Of a DNA stretch of 25,759 nucleotides, positions 14,406 through 21,007 are shown piece after piece; the stretch's first letter is position 1; each line of letters begins with the position of its first letter. The position numbers and the translations under genes were made by a program. This stretch comes from a bacterium. GTDB taxonomy: Bacteria > Elusimicrobiota > Elusimicrobia > Elusimicrobiales > UBA9959. The notes under the pieces were generated by a model. That model saw only the letters and a program-made list of their open reading frames with translations, was not told where the DNA came from and did not search any database. The stretch covers positions 1 to 25,759 of the forward strand of contig JAJZVJ010000004.1 in assembly GCA_021845705.1 (NCBI GenBank), written 5' to 3'.

Positions 14406-14774
14406 ATGAATATTCCTAATAAATGTCCTTCGTGTGGCGGAAAAGTTGTAGTAACTGAATTGTGCTGCACCGATTGCAAAACAACGGTGAAGGGTGGTTT
14501 TGAACTTCCGTCTTTTGCGGCGCTGGCGCCTGAAGAAGAAAACTTCCTCAGGGTTTTTTTGGCGGCCCGCGGGAATATTAAAGAAGTGGAGCGCCAGCTC
14601 GGTATTTCGTACCCGACGGTAAAGAACAAGCTCGATTCCCTGCTTAATAAGTTAGGGCTGGGAAGTCTGCAGGCGGAGGCTAAAAAACGCCGCCTGGAAA
14701 TAGTGGAACGCTTGGAGAGGGGGGAGATCACCGCCCAGGAGGCGATAGGGCTGTTGAAGGGTCTGGAGGCCTGA
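14406..14774 (+). CDS. DUF2089 family protein (zinc ribbon + helix-turn-helix + SHOCT-like tail)
   Basis: 122 residues. A zinc-ribbon knuckle comes first (CPSC at 7-10 and CCTDC at 20-24), then the family core FELPSFAALAPEEENFLRVFLAARGNIKEVERQLGISYPTVKNKLDSLL (32-80), whose GNIKEVERQLGISYPTVKNKLD part is a helix-turn-helix. The C-terminal IVERLERGEITAQEAIGLLKGL (99-120) is a SHOCT-like helical hairpin. DUF2089 proteins are thought to be regulators because of this layout; no ligand is established. First gene of a three-gene operon behind a strong promoter with three inverted repeats. The AT-rich start region with ATTAATAATG sets the ATG; AAGG lies about 14 bases upstream. Confidence 0.88.
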   Translation: MNIPNKCPSCGGKVVVTELCCTDCKTTVKGGFELPSFAALAPEEENFLRVFLAARGNIKEVERQLGISYPTVKNKLDSLLNKLGLGSLQAEAKKRRLEIVERLERGEITAQEAIGLLKGLEA

Positions 14775-14788
14775 AGCGAGGATAATAT

Positions 14789-15157
14789 ATGAACGAAGAA
14801 AAAATGCGGATACTTAAAATGCTGGAAGAGAAAAAAATTTCCTCGGCCGAAGCTATGGAGCTTTTGGAGGCATTGGGGAAATCTTCTCCTGATGCCGCCG
14901 GGCGGGGGAAGGGGCGCACGCTGCGTATACGTGTTTATGAAAACGGCAGCGCCGAGGCTAAAGTGAACGTGAATGTTCCTCTGGGTTGGGCTAAATTTAT
15001 GGCCCCGTTCATAGAGGGAAAGATCAAGGCCAAGCTGGCCGATAAGGGGTATAACGTGGATCTTGGCAAGCTCCAGGACGCTATTGATAACCAGGAGCCG
15101 ATGAAAATAGTCGATGTTCAGGATGGGGGGGACAAGGTGGAAATATTTATTGAGTGA
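14789..15157 (+). CDS. SHOCT-like domain protein
   Basis: 122 residues. It opens with the helical hairpin RILKMLEEKKISSAEAMELLEALG (7-30), matching the tails of both neighbouring proteins. After a Gly/Lys-rich linker (31-42) comes a small alpha/beta region: TLRIRVYENGSAEAKVNVNVPLGWAKFMAPFIEG, KIKAKLADKGYNVDLGKLQDAI and a closing MKIVDVQDGGDKVEIFIE. This layout is typical of short SHOCT-like proteins encoded next to DUF2089 and to LiaF/YvlB-type membrane proteins. No catalytic residue is apparent. It starts 14 bases after the DUF2089 stop with GAGG before the ATG. Function unknown; a scaffold or sensor role is inference. Confidence 0.78.
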   Translation: MNEEKMRILKMLEEKKISSAEAMELLEALGKSSPDAAGRGKGRTLRIRVYENGSAEAKVNVNVPLGWAKFMAPFIEGKIKAKLADKGYNVDLGKLQDAIDNQEPMKIVDVQDGGDKVEIFIE

Positions 15158-15187
15158 GGCCCTGTTCTATATATTAAGGAGAATAAT

Positions 15188-15490
15188 ATGCTTGCTTTTA
15201 GTATGCGCAAATTCTTTTGGGGATTGATGGTGGTGGCTCTGGGCGGCCTTATCTGGGCGGATAACCTGGGCATGATCAGTGTTTCTTTTAAATTCAGCAG
15301 GGATTGGCCGGTTATTATTGTGGCATTGGGTTTGGGGTATATGTGGGAAGCTTTGTTCGGAAGTCACTGGTGGGGGGCTAAGTCCGGGCTCTCAAAAAGA
15401 GAGCGTAGGCAAGATCTTGCTAAGATCCTGGAGGCTCTGGAGAAGGGAACAATAAGCGCGGAAGACGCCGCAAAGAAAATGGAGAAATAA
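15188..15490 (+). CDS. Small membrane protein with C-terminal SHOCT-like motif
   Basis: 100 residues. Two hydrophobic segments, FFWGLMVVALGGLIWADNLGMI (9-30) and WPVIIVALGLGYMWEALFG (40-58), form the hairpin pattern of the LiaF/DUF5668-type transmembrane domain (WP-x-hydrophobic second segment). A cytoplasmic tail KRERRQDLAKILEALEKGTISAEDAAKKMEK ends in the same LExGxISxEEA motif found in the two upstream proteins. A good Shine-Dalgarno site AAGGAG lies 6 bases before the ATG. Third and last gene of the operon; the first parS-like site begins directly at its stop codon. A link to envelope stress sensing is inferred from the TM family only. Confidence 0.78.
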   Translation: MLAFSMRKFFWGLMVVALGGLIWADNLGMISVSFKFSRDWPVIIVALGLGYMWEALFGSHWWGAKSGLSKRERRQDLAKILEALEKGTISAEDAAKKMEK

Positions 15491-15510
15491 TTGTTTTCAC
15501 GTGAAAACAA
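15491..15510. promoter_or_regulatory. parS-like palindrome 1
   Basis: TTGTTTTCACGTGAAAACAA, a perfect 20-bp palindrome around CACGTG. The usual bacterial parS is TGTTTCACGTGAAACA; here each half has one extra T/A, moving the outer G and C out by one base. It begins one base after the stop of the preceding operon. Three copies near parAB make a ParB-binding role very likely. Confidence 0.8.
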
Positions 15511-15537
15511 AACCAGTCTGAAAATACCATGAAGACC

Positions 15538-15572
15538 AAATTGCCCCAAAAGCCAGGCTTTTGGGGCAATTT
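15538..15572. terminator. Very long perfect hairpin, probable (bidirectional) terminator
   Basis: AAATTGCCCCAAAAGCC (15538-15554) and its exact reverse complement (15556-15572) around a single A: 17-bp perfect arms in 35 bases. The AAATTG/CAATTT ends give T-rich 3' edges on both strands (TTTGCTGTTT on the plus strand), so it may end the DUF2089 operon transcript. It lies between parS-like sites 1 and 2, and a structural role in the parS cluster is an alternative. Confidence 0.6.
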
Positions 15573-15602
15573 GCTGTTTACGCATCCGCAGCGGTAAATA
15601 AA

Positions 15603-15620
15603 TGTTTTCACGTGAAAACA
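15603..15620. promoter_or_regulatory. parS-like palindrome 2
   Basis: TGTTTTCACGTGAAAACA, a perfect 18-bp palindrome identical in its core to sites 1 and 3. It lies 92 bases after site 1 and 34 bases before the TTGACT of the parA promoter. Confidence 0.8.
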
Positions 15621-15654
15621 ATGGGCGGAACTTATCGCGCATCCTGTTCCGGGA

Positions 15655-15683
15655 TTGACTAGGGTTACATAAAACTATACAAT
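15655..15683 (+). promoter_or_regulatory. Candidate parAB promoter
   Basis: TTGACT (15655-15660), 17 bases, TACAAT (15678-15683). The start of transcription would be near 15690, only about 7 bases before the first repeat element. The parA message would then carry a leader of roughly 350 bases made largely of the two repeat copies. Confidence 0.6.
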
Positions 15684-15696
15684 TGGTATGCGGTTA

Positions 15697-15812
15697 TTAA
15701 CCTGAATCCTGCGGTTCGGTGTCGTTCTCATCGGGGAGATCAAGGAGCAGAGTTGTGCTGCGGCGTCCCCCGCTATACGGGTGGAAAACTGCAACTGCAA
15801 TTTTCAGGTTAA
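15697..15812 (+). repeat. Palindromic repeat element, copy C (internally deleted, 116 bp)
   Basis: Begins TTAACCTGAATCCTGC and ends CAATTTTCAGGTTAA, giving a perfect 10-bp terminal inverted repeat TTAACCTGAA / TTCAGGTTAA. Its first ~70 bases match the left part, and its last ~45 the right part, of the 187-bp copies, with about 71 bases of the GC-rich centre missing. It is the most diverged copy. The terminal hairpin (GAAAACTGCA-AC-TGCAATTTTC) carries one mismatch. It shares its right-hand TTAA (15809-15812) with copy B, so the two are in direct tandem. Confidence 0.8.
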
Positions 15813-15995
15813 CCTGGATCTTGCAGTTCAAGATAGATCTCATTCGAAGGATCAGGGAACAGAGATATTCTGCAGGATTCCCCGCGAAGCGGGCGGAGGG
15901 CCCAGCGCCATGCGCGCCCGGCCCGACGAGGTGTATACCTCCCGAAGGGCGCCCGTTATACGGGCGGAAAATTGCAACTGCAATTTTCAGGTTAA
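15809..15995 (+). repeat. Palindromic 187-bp repeat element, copy B
   Basis: Full-length copy, flanked by TTAA on both sides (15809-15812, 15992-15995), in reverse orientation relative to copy A. Terminal inverted repeats TTAACCTGGA / TTCAGGTTAA match at 9 of 10 positions. Internal hairpins: CCCGC-GAA-GCGGG (15881-15893), GAGGT-GTAT-ACCTC (15929-15942), GCCCG-TTATA-CGGGC (15951-15965) and GAAAATTGCA-AC-TGCAATTTTC (15967-15988). It ends 7 bases before parS-like site 3, so it and copy C were inserted inside the parS cluster or its leader. Confidence 0.85.
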
Positions 15996-16002
15996 GTGCT
16001 GA

Positions 16003-16020
16003 TGTTTTCACGTGAAAACA
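16003..16020. promoter_or_regulatory. parS-like palindrome 3
   Basis: TGTTTTCACGTGAAAACA, 18-bp perfect palindrome, 24 bases before the parA start codon. Together with sites 1 and 2 it makes a cluster over about 530 bases, the last 380 of which are stretched by two repeat elements. Confidence 0.8.
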
Positions 16021-16044
16021 AGTGCATCTTGGGAAGGAGTTAAT

Positions 16045-16884
16045 ATGGCTGAAATAGTTTCGATAGCGAACCAGAAGGGCGGGGTGGGAAAAACCACCAC
16101 GGCGATAAACCTCGCCGTTGCGCTTGCGGCTTTTGATTATGAGACACTCCTTATAGATTTCGACCCGCAGAGCAATTCCACCTCCGGGCTCGGCGTAGAC
16201 ATAACAAAGAGCAATAAGAATATTTACGACGTGCTGTGCGGGAAAGCCCCCGTCGAGTCCGCTATCCACCAGACTTCCGTGGATTGGCTTGATATCGTGC
16301 CTACCAGCCATAACCTGGCCGGGGCGGAAATAGAATTAGTAAGCGAATTTTCAAGGGAATCGGTCCTTAAACGCTCTTTGGAGAAGGTTAAGGATATGTA
16401 TAAATTTATAATTATAGATTGTCCTCCTTCCCTTGGCTTGCTTACCGTTAACGCTTTGAACGCTTCTAATTCGGTACTTACCCCGGTTCAATGCGAATAC
16501 TACGCGATGGAGGGGTTGGCCTATTTTATGAACACCGTTGAAAAAATACGCCAGGCGATCAATCCCGGGCTTAAAATAGACGGCGGCGTTATAACCATGT
16601 ACGATTCCCGCATAAACCTGGCCAACCAGGTAAGGGGGGAAATTGGCAAATACTATGGTGATAAGCTTTATAAAACCGTCATTCCGCGTAATGTCCGCCT
16701 GGCGGAAGCTCCTAGTTTCGGGCAGCCCATCTTTGTTTACGACCCCAGCTCCCGCGGGGCCTTGGCCTATAAAGAGCTTACCCTGGAGTTCCTGGAGCGC
16801 CGCGGAGTAGATATTTCCGTGCATAAAGACTCCGATCTCTGCGTTAACGAGGAAGCCGAGCTGGAGTACGATCTTGGCGGCTGA
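16045..16884 (+). CDS. parA: Chromosome partitioning ATPase ParA (Soj type)
   Basis: 279 residues. The deviant Walker A is KGGVGKTT (11-18, signature Lys11 and catalytic Lys16), followed by LLIDFDPQSNSTSGLG (Walker A' / DxDPQ) and IIIDCPPSLGLLT (Walker B). The length without an N-terminal DNA-binding domain marks the small chromosomal Soj/ParA class: an ATP-dependent dimer that binds nucleoid DNA and moves ParB-parS complexes. The start at MAEIVSIANQ is set by GGAAGGAG 6 bases upstream; a GTG at 16012 lies inside parS-like site 3 and is rejected. parB follows after 54 bases with its own Shine-Dalgarno site. Confidence 0.95.
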   Translation: MAEIVSIANQKGGVGKTTTAINLAVALAAFDYETLLIDFDPQSNSTSGLGVDITKSNKNIYDVLCGKAPVESAIHQTSVDWLDIVPTSHNLAGAEIELVSEFSRESVLKRSLEKVKDMYKFIIIDCPPSLGLLTVNALNASNSVLTPVQCEYYAMEGLAYFMNTVEKIRQAINPGLKIDGGVITMYDSRINLANQVRGEIGKYYGDKLYKTVIPRNVRLAEAPSFGQPIFVYDPSSRGALAYKELTLEFLERRGVDISVHKDSDLCVNEEAELEYDLGG

Positions 16885-16938
16885 GTTGAATAAACGATCC
16901 CCGACTTTTAAAAAGTGTTTGAATTTTAAGGAGAATAT

Positions 16939-17808
16939 ATGAGAAAGGCTTTAGGAAGAGGAATAGACTCGCTGATAACCAAAGTTCAGAATAACGATAT
17001 TTCGGGGGATATGGTTCAGAAAATACCTGTGGACAAAATTCGCCCTAACCGTTACCAGCCCCGCCGCAATTTTGACGAGGCTTCGCTGGCCGAGCTGTCC
17101 GGTTCTATCAAGGAGCGGGGGCTGCTGCAGCCTATTTCCGTCTGGAAAGACAGCGGCGAGGACCACTACGAACTTATAGCCGGCGAGCGCCGCCTGCGCG
17201 CCTCCAAACTGGCCGGGCTGACCGAAATAGACGCTATCGTAAAAAAGAACCTGGACGATGAGCAGAAGCTGGGCCTTTCGCTTATGGAGAACATCCAGCG
17301 CGAGGACCTTAACGCCGTGGATACGGCGCTGGCCTACAGGCAGCTGATGGATAAATTCGGGGTCTCCCAGGCGGATATAGCAAAAGAGGTCGGCAAATCG
17401 CGCGGCGCGGTCTCCAATACCCTGCGCCTGCTTGAGCTCGACGAAGATATCCGGCAGGGCATCCAGGCCGGCGTTATAAGCGAGGGGCACGCCCGCGCCC
17501 TTATTTCCATCCCCGATTCCGACAAGCGCCGGGAATTCTACCAGCGGATCATGGCGGAGAAGCTTTCCGTCCGCGACGTGGAAAGTTTCGCGCAGGGCTT
17601 CCACACGGCCAGGCCGCGCGCGCAAAAAGCGCCCCGCGCGGGGTCGCGCCGCACGCCGGAAGTGGCGGAGCTGGAATCCTCTCTTGAAAAAATACTCGGG
17701 ACAAAAGTGGAAGTGTGTCCCGGGCCCGGCCCGCAGAATGGTAAAATAATCATACAGTACTTCTCGCTGGATGACCTGGAACGTGTGACACATATTTTAA
17801 AAAGGTAA
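16939..17808 (+). CDS. parB: Chromosome partitioning protein ParB (CTP-dependent clamp)
   Basis: 289 residues. The opening KALGRGIDSLI is the typical short ParA-contact motif. The N-terminal CTPase domain has VDKIRPNRYQPRRNFDE, LLQPI and the CTP-binding AGERRLRASK (81-90), then LMENIQREDLN (115-125). The parS-binding helix-turn-helix is FGVSQADIAKEVGKSRGAVSNTLRLLEL (140-167), and EGHARALISI follows as usual. A basic linker (about 215-235) leads to the C-terminal dimer domain (EVAELESSLEKILGTKVEV ... IIIQYFSLDDLERVTHIL). The AAGGAG Shine-Dalgarno site is well placed. It should load at the variant palindromes at 15491, 15603 and 16003. Confidence 0.95.
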   Translation: MRKALGRGIDSLITKVQNNDISGDMVQKIPVDKIRPNRYQPRRNFDEASLAELSGSIKERGLLQPISVWKDSGEDHYELIAGERRLRASKLAGLTEIDAIVKKNLDDEQKLGLSLMENIQREDLNAVDTALAYRQLMDKFGVSQADIAKEVGKSRGAVSNTLRLLELDEDIRQGIQAGVISEGHARALISIPDSDKRREFYQRIMAEKLSVRDVESFAQGFHTARPRAQKAPRAGSRRTPEVAELESSLEKILGTKVEVCPGPGPQNGKIIIQYFSLDDLERVTHILKR

Positions 17809-17855
17809 CACAAATCCTCCGGCGGGCGCGGCCCGGGCCGGTACCCGGGGCGGAT

Positions 17856-18965
17856 ATGCCTGTGACCAACACTAAAAAAACTGCCAGGATAATAAAAGGA
17901 ACGCGCTGGCCGCTGGCGGCGGCCCTCCTGGCCGCGTGCCTGTGCGCCGCCGGCGCCCAGGAACCCGCCCCTGACTCCGCCAGGGGGCCGGTCTTTTCGG
18001 CCAGGTCCCCGGTCCCCGCCTACTTCGCCCCGGAAAACAATATCGGGAAATATTATCTTTACGGCGACGGCGGGTTCAACGCGGACTGGTACGTGGGCTT
18101 TAATAACTGCTGGATCATCAAGCTGCCGCCGATCCCCACTGCCGGCTACTCCAAGGCTTTCCTCGGCGCGAAGCTCGGCCGCTCCAAAATAATGTCCTGG
18201 CCGGCCTCCTGGGACACCGAGCCTATCCCCGGCAAGATCTACATGGCGCTGAACCAGGCGCCCTCCTTCAGTTCCGACCATACCTATTTCCTCGTGGACG
18301 CGGCGGACCTGCCCCGCGAGCCGCTGCCCAACGATTCTCTCGACGGGGTGGACTCCGCGCGCTGGGTCTGGGCCGAGATCCCCCTCTCCCGCGTCTCCTC
18401 CGAAAAGGATAACTACCTGGCCCTCTGGTCTTCCTCCCGGTATTTCACCTCGGCTTCCAGCTCGCCCGTCATCTCCGCCGCCATGAGCGGCGACGACGAC
18501 GAGGACGTCTGGCTGAACCGCTCGATAAAAGGGAGCGCCCCGTACGGGGAAGGGGCGCTGGAAACGCCTATTTCCGGCATGAAGCCGGCCATGGCCATCA
18601 AGCTGGTGCCGCCCAACGAATACAAGGTCTATATAAAAGGTTTTTCCGCCGAACTTTCCCCGGACGAGCTGAGCGCCTCTTTCGCGGCCATAGGCGAAGA
18701 TATCCGCGCCGCCTGGCTGGAGGTTTCCTACGACAAGTTCGACTGGCAGCGGGTTACGCCTTACTTTTTCAGGGCTCCCTATTCCTGGACTTTCGCGAGG
18801 GACGCCATCTCTAAGAACATGTTCTACCTGCGCGCGGCCGCCGTGGATAACCTGGAAAACACCGGGTATTCCAAAGAGATCACGGTGCCGGCGATGTCCG
18901 CAGCTGCCGCGGCCCCTGCTCCTGCCCCTGCCCCGGGGGAGGAGCAGAAGGATAGCGAACAATAG
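17856..18965 (+). CDS. Exported protein of unknown function
   Basis: 369 residues. A long N-terminal signal region: basic MPVTNTKKTARIIKGTRW, then WPLAAALLAACLCAAGAQ with an AxA-type site near residue 34. The mature protein is rich in Tyr/Trp/Phe and small residues (YFAPENNIGKYYLYGDGGFNADWYVGFNNCWIIKLPP, IPLSRVSSEKDNYLALWSSSRYFTSASSSP), suggesting a beta-rich extracytoplasmic fold. A second part (about 250-345) holds EYKVYIKGFSAELSPDEL, AAWLEVSYDKFDWQRVTPYFFRAPYSWTF and LRAAAVDNLENTGYS, which looks like an immunoglobulin-like domain. The end is an Ala/Pro linker and acidic tail. asd starts 3 bases after its stop. No named family is recognised. Confidence 0.68.
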   Translation: MPVTNTKKTARIIKGTRWPLAAALLAACLCAAGAQEPAPDSARGPVFSARSPVPAYFAPENNIGKYYLYGDGGFNADWYVGFNNCWIIKLPPIPTAGYSKAFLGAKLGRSKIMSWPASWDTEPIPGKIYMALNQAPSFSSDHTYFLVDAADLPREPLPNDSLDGVDSARWVWAEIPLSRVSSEKDNYLALWSSSRYFTSASSSPVISAAMSGDDDEDVWLNRSIKGSAPYGEGALETPISGMKPAMAIKLVPPNEYKVYIKGFSAELSPDELSASFAAIGEDIRAAWLEVSYDKFDWQRVTPYFFRAPYSWTFARDAISKNMFYLRAAAVDNLENTGYSKEITVPAMSAAAAAPAPAPAPGEEQKDSEQ

Positions 18966-18968
18966 CCT

Positions 18969-20000
18969 ATGAAAAAATTTAACGTCGCGGTGGTGGGCGC
19001 TTCGGGCATGGTGGGCGGGGAGCTTCTCGGTTTGCTCGAAAGCCGGCGTTTCCCCGTCGGGGAGTTCTACCCGTTCAATTCGGGCAGAAAGCCGGCCGCC
19101 GTTACCTTCCGCGGTAAAAAATACGCCTGCGCGGCCCCGTCGCTGGCCGCGCTCCGGAAAGCGGACCTGGTATTTTTTGTTTCCACCGACGAGGTGGCCG
19201 AAAAGTTCGCGCCGCGCCTTGCCGCGGCCGGGACCTGGTGCATTGACGATTCCTCGCGCTTCAGGCTGGCCCAGGGGGTGCCGTTGGTCATCCCCGAAGT
19301 GAACGGCGCGGAGCTGAAGCCTTCCGTAAAACTTATCGCCGGGCCCAACTGCACGCTTACCGGCGCTGCCGTGGCGCTGGCCGGGATACACCGCAAGTTC
19401 CGTATTACGGAGCTGCGGCTGGCCACCTACCAGGCCGTCTCAGGGGCCGGCAAGGCGGCGATGGGCGAACTGGAAGAGGAACTGAGAACTTATTTCAGGA
19501 AAGGCGCGGTGCCCGGGGGCAGGAAGGGGAAATTCCCGCGCCCTATCGCTTTCAACCTTTTTCCCCAGGTGGGGGACTTCGACTCCGCCGGCCATTCAGG
19601 CGAGGAGAACAAGGTGGAGGCCGAGCTTAAGAAGATCTGGGGCGATAAAAAAATAAAGATCAGCACTACCGCGGTCCGGGTCCCGGTCCTGCGCGGCCAT
19701 TCTCTTTCGGTCTGGTTCAAGGTCGCCGCGCCCTGCACGGAAGCCGCGCTCGGAAAGGTGCTAGGGCGCACCCGCGGCCTGAAGTTCTTCCGGAAGGCGG
19801 AAGCTTACCCGACCCCTCTCGAGAACGGCCAGAGAACGGAGATAGTCTACGCGGGCCGCCTGCGCCGGGCCAGGACAGCTGCCAATGAATTCCAGCTTTG
19901 GATAGTTTCGGACAACCTGTATAAAGGCGCTGCGCTTAATTCCGTGCAGATAGCGGAGAGCATCGCCAGGATCCAGGCTGCCGCCGGGGGGGAGCAATGA
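18969..20000 (+). CDS. asd: Aspartate-semialdehyde dehydrogenase
   Basis: 343 residues. It reduces aspartyl-4-phosphate to aspartate semialdehyde with NADPH, the branch to lysine, diaminopimelate, threonine and methionine. The N-terminal VAVVGASGMVGGELL is the NADP site. The catalytic cysteine is Cys128 in IAGPNCTLTG (commonly NPNCSTI), Gln and Ser follow in TYQAVSGAGKAAMGEL, and the acid-base histidine is His244 in VRVPVLRGHS. The GHSGEENKVEAELKKI segment is also typical. It starts 3 bases after the upstream stop with no clear Shine-Dalgarno site, so it is likely coupled to the exported-protein gene. Its stop overlaps the next ATG. Confidence 0.93.
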   Translation: MKKFNVAVVGASGMVGGELLGLLESRRFPVGEFYPFNSGRKPAAVTFRGKKYACAAPSLAALRKADLVFFVSTDEVAEKFAPRLAAAGTWCIDDSSRFRLAQGVPLVIPEVNGAELKPSVKLIAGPNCTLTGAAVALAGIHRKFRITELRLATYQAVSGAGKAAMGELEEELRTYFRKGAVPGGRKGKFPRPIAFNLFPQVGDFDSAGHSGEENKVEAELKKIWGDKKIKISTTAVRVPVLRGHSLSVWFKVAAPCTEAALGKVLGRTRGLKFFRKAEAYPTPLENGQRTEIVYAGRLRRARTAANEFQLWIVSDNLYKGAALNSVQIAESIARIQAAAGGEQ

Positions 20001-20281
20001 AGAATGTAACAATAGCGGCGTTCTTTGCTTTTATCGCGGTTCTGGCCGCCTGCAAAAAAAAGCAGCCGGAAACCGTGCCGGTGCCGAAAGCCGAACCGCC
20101 GGCCCAGGCGGCGGTTTCCACGGCGCCGGTCTTTAGCCAGAACCCGCTGACCGCTCCCGGCAACTATCTTAAAACTACCGTCGGGCACGTAAAAGAGGCA
20201 AAAGCCGCCAAAGCGCTTTTTGAGACTACGGCCAAAGACGAGCACAACAGCCTCGACCTGAATAATACCGGCGGGAACTAG
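19997..20281 (+). CDS. Small lipoprotein, unknown function
   Basis: 94 residues. MKNVTIAAFFAFIAVLAAC is a lipoprotein signal with a lipobox LAAC, Cys19 being the lipidated residue. KKKQ after it and a Pro/Val/Ala-rich tether (24-58) suggest a surface or periplasmic lipoprotein on a flexible stalk; the C-terminal HVKEAKAAKALFETTAKDEHNSLDLNN is mostly helical. The ATG overlaps the asd stop (ATGA). No Asp follows the Cys, so outer-membrane sorting would be expected by the E. coli rule. Confidence 0.75.
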   Translation: MKNVTIAAFFAFIAVLAACKKKQPETVPVPKAEPPAQAAVSTAPVFSQNPLTAPGNYLKTTVGHVKEAKAAKALFETTAKDEHNSLDLNNTGGN

Positions 20282-20346
20282 GGACCGCACGGCCCGGCGG
20301 AAAGCTTTTCCTTACCGCCACGGTGTGGCAAAAACAGGGGGGGAAG

Positions 20347-21003
20347 ATGGAAATTTTTCACGCGCACCCTTTAGGGATAATTATAAGTATCGCGGCGGCC
20401 GGGGCCGCTTTGGCGTATTATTTCAGCTGGAAGAGGGGCAAGGACGTAGAGCAGCTGGCGGTTTCGGCGGGGCTGCCTTATTCCGCCGCCGGCCCGGACG
20501 TGAACGTCCTGGAAGCCGCCGGGCTGGGGATCTTCAGGCTCGGGCATTCCCGGAAAGCGGCCAACCTGGTTAAAACGCAGGCCCGTTCGGGGGTAATAAG
20601 CTTTTTCGATTACCGCTATGTTACCAGCGGCGGCAAGAACAGCCACGTGCATAATTTCACGCTGGCCCTGGTAGAGTGTTCCGGCTCCCCGGTGCCTTGT
20701 TTCGAACTTAAGCCCGAATCGTTCATCTACAAAATAGGCGAAGCTGTGGGTTTTAAGGACATAGACCTCCCGGCTTTCCCTTTGTTCTCCGATAAATACA
20801 GGCTGACCGGGCCCGACGAAGCCGCCGTGCGGCTGTTCTTTACCCCGCAGCGCGCCGCGTGGTTCGAGCGCAATCTCGGGCTGAGGGTGCAGGGTGCCCC
20901 TGGCTATATCGTTATCTCAAAAAGGGACGGGTATCTGCCTGTCAACGCCTGGGGCGGCTTCATGGAGGACGTAAAGGCCTTCGCCGCCGAAGCGCTATTG
21001 TAA
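20347..21003 (+). CDS. Membrane-anchored protein of unknown function
   Basis: 218 residues from MEIFHAHPLGIIISIAAAGAALAYYFSW, a single N-terminal membrane segment; the G-rich run directly before the ATG sets this start rather than the GTG at 20323. The soluble part contains LEAAGLGIFRLGHSRKAANLVKTQ, VISFFDYRYVTSGGKNSHVHNFTLALVE (a beta-strand pair with two His), FELKPESF, and FPLFSDKYRLTGPDEAAVRLLF, ending IVISKRDGYLP...FMEDVKAFAAEALL. This strand-helix pattern resembles families annotated only as DUF3137-like; I am not certain of that assignment. Its layout is similar to the C-terminal domain of the protein at 13128-14252. Confidence 0.65.
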   Translation: MEIFHAHPLGIIISIAAAGAALAYYFSWKRGKDVEQLAVSAGLPYSAAGPDVNVLEAAGLGIFRLGHSRKAANLVKTQARSGVISFFDYRYVTSGGKNSHVHNFTLALVECSGSPVPCFELKPESFIYKIGEAVGFKDIDLPAFPLFSDKYRLTGPDEAAVRLFFTPQRAAWFERNLGLRVQGAPGYIVISKRDGYLPVNAWGGFMEDVKAFAAEALL

Positions 21004-21007
21004 AGAA

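Noticed and set aside
15491..16020. CRISPR-like array because of repeated 18-20 bp palindromes
   Set aside because: Only three copies with unequal spacing (92 and 382 bases), CACGTG-centred and next to parAB, which fits parS sites.
16012..16044. GTG start giving ParA eleven extra residues
   Set aside because: It lies within a parS-like palindrome; the ATG at 16045 has a strong Shine-Dalgarno site and the family N-terminus.
17538..19391. 617-residue open frame on the minus strand
   Set aside because: It is antisense to parB, the exported-protein gene and asd, has Gly/Arg-rich low-complexity composition and is a by-product of high GC codon use.
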